From Pontibacter pamirensis (GTDB lineage Bacteria; Bacteroidota; Bacteroidia; Cytophagales; Hymenobacteraceae): 64,000 nt of DNA. Position 1 is the first letter of the stretch. Each line of letters opens with the position of its first letter. Below the pieces are notes generated by a model, which saw nothing but the letters and a program-made list of their open reading frames with translations, searched no databases and was not told where the DNA came from. The stretch is taken from contig NZ_SSNI01000005.1 in the NCBI RefSeq assembly GCF_010015475.1, forward strand, positions 156,151 to 220,150, read 5' to 3'. Shown here one piece after another: positions 8,435-16,496 of this stretch. A program made the translations under genes and the position numbers.

Positions 8435-8597
8435 AGAGCATGTTTAAAATTCATCCTTTGCGCTGCAAACCGCCCCTAAAGGAACCTGACTTCACAGTTT
8501 ACTCGCTCCATAGCGCTGCTATGAAGCTCTAAAACCGTTTCGCCAGAACCCTTTATGGTCAGTTTGCGCTTACAGAAACAAAATTTAAACATGCTCT
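8435..8597. repeat. Short interspersed repeat, AGAGCATGTTTAAA family, long form
   Basis: A 163-bp non-coding element with inverted ends agagcatgtttaaa (8435-8448) and its reverse complement at 8584-8597. The interior contains ccgtttcgccagaaccct and ggtcagttt, also found in the same order in the 83-bp element at 61722-61804. It ends 3 bases beyond the murB stop codon. It looks like a MITE or REP-like element; no coding capacity. Confidence 0.75.
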
Positions 8598-8600
8598 CAG

Positions 8601-9617
8601 CTACAGGATGTTCACCTCCGGGTGTAGCCGAATGCCGAACTTCTGATTCACGGAGGCAATGATCCCGTAAGCCAATTGCCGCACCTGTTCGCCTTTGGCT
8701 CCACCATAGTTTACCAATACAAGTGCCTGGTTTTTATGCACACCGTAGTTTCCCAAAACTTTGCCCTTCCAGCCACACTGCTCTATCAGCCAGCCAGCAG
8801 GCACCTTTACAGTGCTGTCTGAAACAGGGTAGGAGGGGATAGTAGCATACTGTTTTTGTAGCTGCTTGTAGTGCTCCAGCGGTATCTCGGGATTTTTAAA
8901 GAAGCTGCCGGCGTTCCCGATTTGCTTTGGGTCCGGGAGCTTGCTCTGGCGGATGTGGCAAACGGCTGCGCTTATATCCTGTATGCTTGGCTGTTGCACC
9001 TGCATCTCCTCCAGGGTGGTTGTGATAGCGCCATAGGAGGTGTTAAGGGTGTGTTTCTTGTCTAGCCTGAAGACGACGGAAGTTACCACATACTGCCCCT
9101 TCATCTTGTTTTTAAAGATACTCTCGCGGTAACCGAATTTGCAGGAGGCATTATCGAAGGTACGTAGTTCTCCTGTCTCTAAATGCACGGCTTCCAGTTC
9201 ATGAAAATTGTCCTTAAGCTCTACGCCATATGCCCCGATATTTTGCAGGGGGGCAGCTCCCACCGTGCCTGGTATAAGCGAGAGGTTCTCCACACCTCCA
9301 TAATTCTGCTGCAGGGCATACAGCACAAAGTCGTGCCATACTTCACCGCCTCCTGCTTTGATGAATACATGCTCCTCATCTTCATGTATCACCTCTATTC
9401 CTTTTATGCCGTTCTGCAGCACCACACCGTCAAAGTCTTTAGTAAAAAGTAGGTTGCTGCCGCCTCCCAAAATCAGCTTTTCCTCCTCTCGTAGCTCCGG
9501 CATCTGTAAGAGCGTCTGCAGCTCCTGCACACTTTCAAAGCGGGCGAAAATTTTGGCTTTGGCTTCAATGCCAAAGGTATTGTAAGGTTTAAGCGAAAAA
9601 TCAGACTGCAGTTTCAT
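8601..9617 (-). CDS. murB: UDP-N-acetylmuramate dehydrogenase (UDP-N-acetylenolpyruvoylglucosamine reductase)
   Basis: Cytoplasmic FAD enzyme that reduces UDP-GlcNAc-enolpyruvate to UDP-MurNAc with NADPH, the second committed step of peptidoglycan precursor synthesis. 338 residues, the length of the type I (E. coli-like) enzyme. Motifs: NTFGIEAKA near residue 13, the FAD pyrophosphate loop LGGGSNLLF (50-58), SLIPGTVGAAPLQNIGAYG (113-131), YRES (163-166), the catalytic Ser in GNAGSFFKNP (234-243), GWLIEQCGWKG, and the C-terminal RLHPEVNIL with the catalytic Glu. The ATG at 9617 has the canonical MKLQSDFSLKPYNTFG beginning. It stands alone on the minus strand; a repeat element abuts its 3' end. 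Confidence 0.97.
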   Translation of the reverse strand: MKLQSDFSLKPYNTFGIEAKAKIFARFESVQELQTLLQMPELREEEKLILGGGSNLLFTKDFDGVVLQNGIKGIEVIHEDEEHVFIKAGGGEVWHDFVLYALQQNYGGVENLSLIPGTVGAAPLQNIGAYGVELKDNFHELEAVHLETGELRTFDNASCKFGYRESIFKNKMKGQYVVTSVVFRLDKKHTLNTSYGAITTTLEEMQVQQPSIQDISAAVCHIRQSKLPDPKQIGNAGSFFKNPEIPLEHYKQLQKQYATIPSYPVSDSTVKVPAGWLIEQCGWKGKVLGNYGVHKNQALVLVNYGGAKGEQVRQLAYGIIASVNQKFGIRLHPEVNIL

Positions 9618-9882
9618 AAGGGTATGTTTTTACAAAGGTAGCTTTGTGCTGGAAGAGATAAAAGGATGCCACGCAAAAGGAGGTATCAGACTAATATGTG
9701 GAAATGCATTTACTTGAACTGCGGCCAAAATAAGCAGAATAGTAATTTTGCCTTCAGCTGATGTAGAAAATTCAATCCGTCAAACTGGCAGAAGGCCTTC
9801 TGGCTCTGACCGCTTTTTTCATACGCTGCCACCAGGAGCAGCAAAGGAATAATTGGGCATTCGTTGAACTACAAGAAATGCT

Positions 9883-10944
9883 TTACGCTTCTTCTTCTCC
9901 AGGTCTGAAGCCCAGGCGCCTGGAGCGCTTTTCCCAATTGCTGCGTGCCCACTTTTGCAAGTCAGCTATCTGGTCCATTTCATCAATAATTTCCATGCCA
10001 AGCAAGGTCTCAATAATGTCTTCTATGCTTATCAGCCCTGCTGTGCCACCGTACTCATCTACCACTAATGCCACCTGGTCCTGCTGCTCCATCAACCGGT
10101 TGAAAAGAGTAGGAATGGGCATATGCTCCGGTACCACCTGAATTTTTCTGGAGATGGACTTCAGTGGTTTATCTCCTTCGTTCTGGATGAGTTTATACAT
10201 CACCTCATCTTTCAGGACATAGCCGCTAACATCATCCAGACTCTCTTTGTAGATAGGAATGCGGGAGAAGCGCAGGTCCGGGAAACTTCTGAAAAAATCG
10301 ACGATGGACATATCTTCCCGGGCACTCACCACAACGGTGCGGGGAGTCATGACGTGGCGCACCATAATTTTGTTGAATCGCAGGATATTCCGGATAATCT
10401 GCGATTCTCCTTTTTTGAATATTCCTTCCTTTATGCCTATTTCCGCCATAGCCGTAAAATCAGCTCTGCTAAGCACACTCCGGTTTTTTTCATTCTTAAG
10501 CCTCCTTGTTATAAACTGAGATAGGATGATGACAGGATAGAGTGGTGAGTAGATCATGACCTTCAGCGTACGGATGGTGAAGGGAGCCAACTGCCTCCAA
10601 TGGTTGGCTCCAATGGTTTTAGGGATAATTTCGGAGAAGATGAGAATGATGATGGTTAGAACGGCAGAGGTGACAGAGAGATAAGCATCTCCCCACAATT
10701 TTTGTGCCTGCGCACCAACACCGGCTGCACCAATGGTGTGGGCGAATGTGTTAAGCGTTAGGATGGCGGCCAGCGGCCTGTCTACATTGTCTTTGAACTT
10801 CTCCAGGTTTTTACCTAACTCAGGGTCTTCCTGGGAAGCTATACTGATGTAAGAGGGGGTAATACTTAGCAGAACGGCTTCGAGTACGGAGCATAAAAAT
10901 GAGAAAAACAGCGCAATTAATAAGTATAGTAAAAGTAAACCCAT
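9883..10944 (-). CDS. CNNM/HlyC-type membrane protein with CBS pair
   Basis: A 353-residue inner membrane protein. An N-terminal DUF21/CNNM transmembrane domain covers about residues 1-185, with the family motif LTLNTFAHTIGAAGVGA and the SEIIPKTIGA helix. A cytoplasmic CBS pair follows at about 195-320: VRHVMTPRTVVVSA, RFSRIPIYKESLDDVSGYVLKDE, and the second half VALVVDEYGGTAGLISIEDIIETLLG. Family members transport or sense Mg2+/Co2+ or are annotated as hemolysin-like. The protein ends about 30 residues after the CBS pair, so the CorC_HlyC transporter-associated domain found in longer relatives is absent. Single gene; the neighbours do not inform its role. Confidence 0.9.
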   Translation of the reverse strand: MGLLLLYLLIALFFSFLCSVLEAVLLSITPSYISIASQEDPELGKNLEKFKDNVDRPLAAILTLNTFAHTIGAAGVGAQAQKLWGDAYLSVTSAVLTIIILIFSEIIPKTIGANHWRQLAPFTIRTLKVMIYSPLYPVIILSQFITRRLKNEKNRSVLSRADFTAMAEIGIKEGIFKKGESQIIRNILRFNKIMVRHVMTPRTVVVSAREDMSIVDFFRSFPDLRFSRIPIYKESLDDVSGYVLKDEVMYKLIQNEGDKPLKSISRKIQVVPEHMPIPTLFNRLMEQQDQVALVVDEYGGTAGLISIEDIIETLLGMEIIDEMDQIADLQKWARSNWEKRSRRLGFRPGEEEA

Positions 10945-11021
10945 TGGTTTAACTACGTGGTATGGTATGAAGCGGATAGTGATTTTTAAGACAGAGGCAA
11001 CCGCACGAGCGGCTACATGAA

Positions 11022-11417
11022 TTAATGCACTATGCGGAGGGCCGGTTCAGGCAACGGTTGGTGTGTTTCCGGGTCTAGAGTAAAATAGCCTACCATGGTT
11101 GGTCCATACCCCAGGTTCAGTTCGAACAGCTTGTTTGTTTCGGGCAGCATGTTTATTACTTCCTGCCGCAGTACTTTATGGTAGTCCACCAGCTCTGCAA
11201 GCCGCTTCTCCTTGTCATTCAGTTTCCTGCTAAGATTTCCGGCTGATGCACTCTGCTCCGCATACGGGCTGTCAGGGGAAAAGTCCGGCCTGATGCTTTG
11301 CAGCGATAGCAGTTCAACCTCTAGCAGGCGAATGCCATGCTCCACGTCAAGGTAGACTTTTATCTTCTCCTCCAGTGGCACCAGCGATTCATCAAGGTAC
11401 TCTACAAGATTTTCCAT
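11022..11417 (-). CDS. Hypothetical protein, helical
   Basis: A 131-residue soluble protein with no signal peptide or membrane segment; not recognised. The sequence is heptad-like and rich in Leu, Glu and Lys (LEEKIKVYLDVEHGIRLLEVELLSLQ, then LSRKLNDKEKRLAELVDYHKVLRQEV), suggesting two long helices joined by a Pro/Ser loop. It ends with a less regular segment containing GYGPTMVGYFTLDPETHQPLPEP. The start at 11417 gives a plausible acidic N-terminus. It lies between the CNNM-type gene and the aldehyde dehydrogenase gene on the same strand, with about 80 and 145 bases on either side, so co-transcription is possible but not shown. Confidence 0.65.
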   Translation of the reverse strand: MENLVEYLDESLVPLEEKIKVYLDVEHGIRLLEVELLSLQSIRPDFSPDSPYAEQSASAGNLSRKLNDKEKRLAELVDYHKVLRQEVINMLPETNKLFELNLGYGPTMVGYFTLDPETHQPLPEPALRIVH

Positions 11418-11562
11418 TTCGTTCTGAGTTCTGTTATGTATAAAGGTGATGTGTGTGGTGTCTGAGATAATTCAGGTACCGGTATTTCATCTTAAAAACG
11501 TTGCTATATGCTGCTAGGTTTGCCGGAGAAGCTCAAAAGAGATAGAAGATGCTGACTATCAG

Positions 11563-12990
11563 TTACAGCCATTTGAAAAGCTTGCGGAGCAGGGGCAAGC
11601 GGTGCTGGTAAGGTGGGTAGCGCAGGGGCAGGTCGAGCCAGGTGCCGCGGTGCAGTACGCTTTTCTGATGCGAGAAAACATCAAAACTGCTCTTGCCGTG
11701 GTAGCTACCTACGCCGCTTCCTCCAACGCCACCAAAGGGCAGGTTGGGGTTAGCAAGGTGTGAAACAGTATCATTGATGCATCCGCCCCCAAACTGCGTA
11801 CAACGCAGCACCGTCTGCTGCTTTTTCCTGCTGGAAGAGAAGAAGTACAGCGCCAGCGGATTTTCGCCTCTGTTCACAAGCTCTATGGCTTCTGCCAGGT
11901 TACTGTAAGACAGCACTGGCAGTATAGGGCCGAAAATTTCCTCCTGCATCACCGGGTGCTCCCAGCCAACCTGGTCCAGCAGGGTAGGAGCTATGTAGCG
12001 TTGCTCCGCATCTGTTTGCCCACCAGTGCGTATGGTGCCCTGCCGCAGAAGGCCCCTCAGCCTTTCATAGTGATTGTCGTTTATTATACGGGCAAAGTCA
12101 GGGCTTTTATCCGGAGCGTCGCCGTAGAAATCAGTGATGCACTGCGTGATAAGTTGTACCAGTTCTTCTTTTACCTGTTCATGTACCAGCAGATAATCTG
12201 GCGCTACACAGGTTTGCCCCGCATTCAGAAACTTTCCCCAGGTAATGCGCCGCGCCGCCAGTTCCAGGTCGGCATCCTCGGCTACAATGGCAGGGCTCTT
12301 CCCACCCAGTTCCAGTGTAACCGGTGTCAGATGTTCTGCAGCGGCTTTCATAATGATTTGACCTACCCGTGTGCTGCCGGTAAAAAAGATGTGGTCGAAG
12401 CGCTGTGCCAGCAGGTGCTGTGTTGTTTCTACGCCACCCTCTATGGCGGCCACATATTCCTCATCAAACGTTTCCCGTATCATTTTTGCAATAACGGCAG
12501 AGGTGCTGGCTGCCATCTCAGAGGGCTTGAGTATGATACAGTTGCCAGCGGCCATGGCTCCGAGGAGCGGCGTAATCAGGAGATTAAAAGGATAGTTCCA
12601 TGGGCCGATGATGAGGTTAATCCCGTAAGGGGAGGAGTAAATGTAGCTGCGGGACGGGAAATTCAGAAGCGCCTCCTTCACCGGCTTGGGCTTTGCCCAG
12701 CTTTCTATGTTTTTCAGGGTAATTTTCAGCTCTAGTTCCACGAAGCCGACCTCGGATATGAAAGATTCAAAATCAGGTTTGCGGAAGTCGGCATACATGG
12801 CGTCGAACAACTCCTGCTCGTATTTCCTGATAGCCAGCTGCAGCTGTAGGAGCTGCTGTTTCCGGAAATCTAGCTCCTTTGTCTTTCCGGTAGCGAAAAA
12901 GACACGTTGCTTCTGTACCAGTTGCTGTATGCGCTGCTGGTCGTTTCCCGAAGGCAGGACTGTGGTAGGAGCAGTATATCTGACTGACAT
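11563..12990 (-). CDS. Aldehyde dehydrogenase, class 3-like
   Basis: A 475-residue NAD(P)+-dependent aldehyde dehydrogenase that oxidises aldehydes to acids. Motifs: IIGPWNYPFNL (128-138) with the class-typical WNYP, the cofactor lysine in LKPSE, FFTGSTRVG (202-210), the general base Glu227 in LELGGKSP, the nucleophile Cys261 in NAGQTCVAPDY, EEIFGPILPVL and LPFGGVGGSGVG. The short N-terminus and C-terminal SSFDVFSHQKSVL are as in class 3 / fatty aldehyde dehydrogenases. The C-terminus ends in basic residues with weak hydrophobicity rather than a clear anchor. It starts 4 bases after the SDR gene stops, so the two enzymes form an operon that could interconvert an alcohol, aldehyde and acid (inference). 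Confidence 0.92.
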   Translation of the reverse strand: MSVRYTAPTTVLPSGNDQQRIQQLVQKQRVFFATGKTKELDFRKQQLLQLQLAIRKYEQELFDAMYADFRKPDFESFISEVGFVELELKITLKNIESWAKPKPVKEALLNFPSRSYIYSSPYGINLIIGPWNYPFNLLITPLLGAMAAGNCIILKPSEMAASTSAVIAKMIRETFDEEYVAAIEGGVETTQHLLAQRFDHIFFTGSTRVGQIIMKAAAEHLTPVTLELGGKSPAIVAEDADLELAARRITWGKFLNAGQTCVAPDYLLVHEQVKEELVQLITQCITDFYGDAPDKSPDFARIINDNHYERLRGLLRQGTIRTGGQTDAEQRYIAPTLLDQVGWEHPVMQEEIFGPILPVLSYSNLAEAIELVNRGENPLALYFFSSSRKKQQTVLRCTQFGGGCINDTVSHLANPNLPFGGVGGSGVGSYHGKSSFDVFSHQKSVLHRGTWLDLPLRYPPYQHRLPLLRKLFKWL

Positions 12991-12994
12991 GAGT

Positions 12995-13858
12995 TTAAAC
13001 CTTTAAGGATGAATTATAGCGTGGAGCTGCCTTGTCAGTTGGGCGTCCGACAAAATCTTCCATTGTTGAATAGGCTTTGAAGCCACGTCCTACCACTAGG
13101 TCGAAGAGGCGGGTGGGCAGCAGGCCACGCAGCAGCGGTATCAGGTGCACGATGAACGGCTTGCGCAGCATGATTTTGTTTTTCTCCACAGCCTTCAGTA
13201 TGGCGTCAGCCACTTCTTCGGGTTGTAGTACAGGTGTCAGCAGCGGGGCTTTTGCACCGGCAAACATCCCCGTGTCAATGTAGCTTGGTGTCACGGTGGT
13301 GACGTGCAGGTCCAGTTTCAGGGCCTCCAGTTCAAGGCGTAAACTCTCTGACCAGCCCAGCACAGCCCATTTGCTGGCAGCGTACACACTCATGCGCGGG
13401 TTAGGAATCAGGCTCGCTGCTGAGCCAATATTTACCACGTGGCCGGAGCCTTTTTCTATGATGTCCGGTAGGAAGGCGCGTGTTACCGCCATCACTCCCA
13501 ATACATTAACATTTAAAGTGTTTGCTATTTCAGTATAACTGTGGGCGGCAAAAACTTTTCCTACTACTATCCCCGCGTTGTTGATAAGTATATCAGGTGG
13601 CCCCGTTTCCTGCAGTACATGTTTTGCCGCCGCCTCTACAGCGGCATTGTCGGCTACATCTACCTCGTAAGGAAAAACACGATACCCCAAGCCCTGCAGA
13701 TCAGTTGTAACCTCTTGCAGGTTTTGCCGGTTAATGTCCCAGATGATAAGCTGTTTTGCGCCCCTTTGCAAGCTTAAAATGCCCATGATTCTGCCAATGC
13801 CGGAGGCGCCGCCCGTAATGAGTATGGTACTGTTTCGTAGCTGAGTCATGGGAGACAA
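12995..13858 (-). CDS. Short-chain dehydrogenase/reductase
   Basis: A 287-residue classical SDR with the Rossmann nucleotide motif ITGGASGIGR (residues 13-22), the LINNAGIVVG strand, the catalytic Ser in NIGSAAS and the active-site Tyr/Lys in YAASKWA. The C-terminal extension (FIVHLIPLLRGLLPTRLFDLVVGRGFKAYSTMEDFVGR) is longer than in minimal SDRs and resembles the DltE/SadH-like or retinol/alkanol-type subgroup that handles lipophilic substrates. The start at 13858 or the in-frame Met at 13846 are both possible. It is the first gene of the two-gene operon with the aldehyde dehydrogenase; a joint role in long-chain alcohol/aldehyde metabolism is inference. Confidence 0.9.
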   Translation of the reverse strand: MSPMTQLRNSTILITGGASGIGRIMGILSLQRGAKQLIIWDINRQNLQEVTTDLQGLGYRVFPYEVDVADNAAVEAAAKHVLQETGPPDILINNAGIVVGKVFAAHSYTEIANTLNVNVLGVMAVTRAFLPDIIEKGSGHVVNIGSAASLIPNPRMSVYAASKWAVLGWSESLRLELEALKLDLHVTTVTPSYIDTGMFAGAKAPLLTPVLQPEEVADAILKAVEKNKIMLRKPFIVHLIPLLRGLLPTRLFDLVVGRGFKAYSTMEDFVGRPTDKAAPRYNSSLKV

Positions 13859-14009
13859 TGTTAGGATGCAACACGTGAATCAATAAATTAATGTATGTAA
13901 ATTATATGATATCAGAAAGTTTGGGTATGTATATTTTACACAGTATGCTCCCTAAATTTGTATATTTGGGAAAGGCCATAAGCCGGTTTTTGAGACGTTA
14001 ATCAACACT

Positions 14010-14855
14010 ATGAAAATAATTGAGTGCCCCCGCGATGCTATGCAAGGCATGAAAGCTTTTGTGCCGACAGAACAGAAAATAGCCTACATCAACCAGCTTC
14101 TGAAGGTTGGCTTCGACACCATTGATTTCGGTAGTTTTGTGTCTCCTAAAGCCATTCCGCAGATGAGTGACACGGCCGGGGTGCTGGCGAATCTTGAACT
14201 GGAGGAGACTTCCTCTAAACTGTTAGCAATCATTGCCAACGTGCGAGGGGCTGAGGAGGCTGCCCAACACCAGCAGATAGCCTATCTCGGCTTTCCGCTG
14301 TCAGTGTCAGAGACGTTTCAGCAGCGCAACACGAACAAAAGTATAGCAGAGGCTATGCAGCAGCTGGCACAGATGCAGGACATCTGCCACAAACACGGCA
14401 AAACCTTGGTAACGTACATCTCCATGGGTTTCGGCAACCCCTACAACGACCCCTGGGATGCAGAGACAGTGATTCAATTTGTGGAGGAGTTAAACCAGCT
14501 CCAGGTAAAAATTATCTCTTTGTCTGATACCATAGGAGTGTCCGAACCGGGTAGTATCACGTACCTGTTTCAGCATCTTATCCCCACATTTCAGGATATA
14601 GAGTTCGGGGCGCACCTGCATACAAACCCTGTTGCCTGGCAGGAGAAAGTAGAGGCGGCTTACAAGTCCGGTTGCCGTCGTTTTGATGGAGCTTTGCGTG
14701 GCTATGGCGGCTGCCCTATGGCAAAAGACGAATTGGTGGGAAACATGCCCACTGAGAATTTAATCGCTTACTTCGAAAATATTGGTTTAAATTTGAACCT
14801 GAACAAAGCAGCGTTTGCATCCGCAATGGCTCAGTCTGGCGCTGTGTTTTCTTAA
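14010..14855 (+). CDS. Hydroxymethylglutaryl-CoA lyase
   Basis: A 281-residue DRE-TIM metallolyase of the HMGL-like family, predicted to cleave HMG-CoA to acetoacetate and acetyl-CoA in leucine breakdown. The N-terminal ECPRDAMQG corresponds to the conserved VGPRDGLQ metal/substrate motif. DFGSFVSPKAIPQMSD is the following conserved strand, GAHLHTNP supplies the two metal-binding His, and RGYGGCPMAKDELVGN is the GGCP active-site loop with the catalytic Cys. It is somewhat shorter than human or Pseudomonas HMGCL, as usual for this Bacteroidota group. A TATATTTG sequence at 13961-13968 resembles the Bacteroidota -7 box TAnnTTTG, but no clear -33 partner is seen. Its stop is 2 bases before the next gene. 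Confidence 0.88.
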   Translation: MKIIECPRDAMQGMKAFVPTEQKIAYINQLLKVGFDTIDFGSFVSPKAIPQMSDTAGVLANLELEETSSKLLAIIANVRGAEEAAQHQQIAYLGFPLSVSETFQQRNTNKSIAEAMQQLAQMQDICHKHGKTLVTYISMGFGNPYNDPWDAETVIQFVEELNQLQVKIISLSDTIGVSEPGSITYLFQHLIPTFQDIEFGAHLHTNPVAWQEKVEAAYKSGCRRFDGALRGYGGCPMAKDELVGNMPTENLIAYFENIGLNLNLNKAAFASAMAQSGAVFS

Positions 14856-14857
14856 CT

Positions 14858-15601
14858 ATGGCAAGAAGAATAATTGTAGATATATTTATTCCCTGTTTCG
14901 TAGACCAGCTTTTCCCGGAGACAGGTATGAATATGGTGAAAGTGCTGGAGAAGGTTGGCTGTGAAGTTAATTACAACCAAAATCAAACCTGTTGCGGGCA
15001 GCCCGCCTTCAATGCCGGTTTCTTTGACGAAGCCCGGGAGGTAGCCAACAAATTTCTGGATGACTTTTCCAGCGAGACATCCCATTATATTGTAGCTCCA
15101 TCGGCATCCTGCGTGGGCATGGTGCGAAACGCTTACCAGGATATTTTCGTGAAGTCATCTAAACTGGTGAAATACCGTGCCATGCAGAAGAAAGTGTATG
15201 AACTGACGGAGTTCCTGACTGATGTGCTGGGAGTGACAGATATTCCAGGAGCTGCTTTGCCAGGAAAGTTCACCTACCACGATTCCTGCAGCGCCCTGCG
15301 TGAGTGCGGCATCAAAGAAGGTCCCCGCGCCCTGCTTAGTAAAGTGCAGGGGCTCGAGCTCGTGGAGATGGAGGACAATGAAACCTGCTGTGGCTTTGGC
15401 GGTACCTTCGCCGTAAAGTTCGAGGCAATTTCCACGGCCATGGCCGAGCAGAAAGTAGAGAATGCCATCGCTACAGGCGCAGATTATATTGTGTCTACGG
15501 ACAGCAGCTGCCTGATGCATTTAGAGGCTTATATCCAGAGACAGAACAAGCCCATCAAAACCATGCATATTGCTGATGTGCTGGCGAGTGGGTGGTCTTA
15601 A
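14858..15601 (+). CDS. LutA/YkgE-like (Fe-S)-binding oxidoreductase subunit
   Basis: A 247-residue protein with the two cysteine-rich CCG domains of the LutA/GlpC/heterodisulfide-reductase D superfamily. The first motif is near residue 45 (NQTCCGQPAFNAGF) and the second near residue 175 (ETCCGFGGTFAVKF); DSCSALRECGI lies between them. These motifs bind an iron-sulfur cluster in electron-transfer subunits. LutA normally works with LutB and LutC in L-lactate oxidation, but neither partner is present here, so the electron donor is unknown. It begins 2 bases after the HMG-CoA lyase gene, and is almost certainly co-transcribed with it. The ATG at 14858 with MARRIIVDIFIPCFVDQ is the family-typical start. 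Confidence 0.88.
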   Translation: MARRIIVDIFIPCFVDQLFPETGMNMVKVLEKVGCEVNYNQNQTCCGQPAFNAGFFDEAREVANKFLDDFSSETSHYIVAPSASCVGMVRNAYQDIFVKSSKLVKYRAMQKKVYELTEFLTDVLGVTDIPGAALPGKFTYHDSCSALRECGIKEGPRALLSKVQGLELVEMEDNETCCGFGGTFAVKFEAISTAMAEQKVENAIATGADYIVSTDSSCLMHLEAYIQRQNKPIKTMHIADVLASGWS

Positions 15602-15661
15602 AGTTTTATGAGTGTTCTGGAAAACAGCTTTGCTTCGCCGCTGTCGCACACTGAGTTATTT

Positions 15662-16204
15662 TTACCGTTCCGGTACAGTCCAGAAGTGAATGGTGGAGCC
15701 GTCTACTTGAATGGTTTGGTCTGGTTCCCAGTCGCCCATATCGAAAGCATGTGAAACAATGCGGGTACCCGGTTTTAGCTGCAGCAGCTTCGGGCGAAGT
15801 TGCATGTTGACTTTGGGTAGCAAGTAAAGAGTCACGACGGTGGCTTCGCTGAGATCCATCTCGAATAGATTACCTTCCACGAATCTCACCTTATCGGTCA
15901 CGTTTGCTTCTCTTGCATTGGCGTTCGCTTCAGCAATGCGCTCAGGATCTATATCCACGCCAGTGCCTGTTGCGCCGCGCTCTTTGGCAGCAGTTACCAC
16001 TATGCGGCCATCCCCACACCCCAGATCATACAAAACATCATTTTCCGAAACTTTGGCAATGTCCAGCATAGCATCTACTACCACCTGCCGGGTGGGCACA
16101 TAGGGCACATCTAAGTTTTGAGCCATCATTTCCTGTGCCGCCATAAGAACTGTAGCACAGACAGCCATGAATAATGTGGAGAGTGAATTTTTGATTGCTT
16201 TCAT
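15662..16204 (-). CDS. Exported class I SAM-dependent methyltransferase-like protein
   Basis: A 180-residue protein with an N-terminal signal peptide (MKAIKNSLSTLFMAVCATVLMAAQ, cleavage probably after MAA or MMA) followed directly by a class I methyltransferase fold. The SAM motif I is VLYDLGCGDGRIVVTAAK (about residues 57-74), motif II is GTGVDIDPERIAEAN, and later VRFVEGNLFE and VVTLYLLPKVN follow. Similar exported proteins occur in cyanobacteria, planctomycetes and Bacteroidota; the source of SAM outside the cytoplasm and the substrate are unknown. The start at 16204 is preceded by an AT-rich leader. It converges on the HMG-CoA lyase operon, 60 bases away. Confidence 0.85.
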   Translation of the reverse strand: MKAIKNSLSTLFMAVCATVLMAAQEMMAQNLDVPYVPTRQVVVDAMLDIAKVSENDVLYDLGCGDGRIVVTAAKERGATGTGVDIDPERIAEANANAREANVTDKVRFVEGNLFEMDLSEATVVTLYLLPKVNMQLRPKLLQLKPGTRIVSHAFDMGDWEPDQTIQVDGSTIHFWTVPER

Positions 16205-16496
16205 AGTTTTTTGTTTAAGTTCTCAACGTAATGCACTGACTATAGTCAAGTGTCGCCGTCTGCAACACATAAATTAAAAACAACGCATCCATAAGGCTTT
16301 TCTATGCCATACCCTATAACCTCTGGCATTATTTGGGCTAGCAGGGCTCCTGATAAATAACCCTTTTAAGTACGCACTATATTGTTATTCAGTTGTTTAG
16401 GTTTTAGTTAAAGCAAATGATATGTGCGTCTTTTTCTGGGAGTATAAATCTGATGGCAGATATAGAAAGGGCATCACCTCGGACAGGAGCTTTTGA

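Noticed and set aside
9618..9882. Gap upstream of murB as a possible RNA gene
   Set aside because: No stem-loop, promoter pattern or repeat could be supported.
11956..12735. 259-codon plus-strand frame inside the aldehyde dehydrogenase gene
   Set aside because: A long antisense shadow; the minus-strand frame carries all catalytic motifs of the family.
13961..13968. TATATTTG as a Bacteroidota -7 promoter box for the HMG-CoA lyase operon
   Set aside because: It matches TAnnTTTG but lacks a -33 partner at the right spacing, and such words are common in AT-rich DNA; mentioned only in the gene entry.
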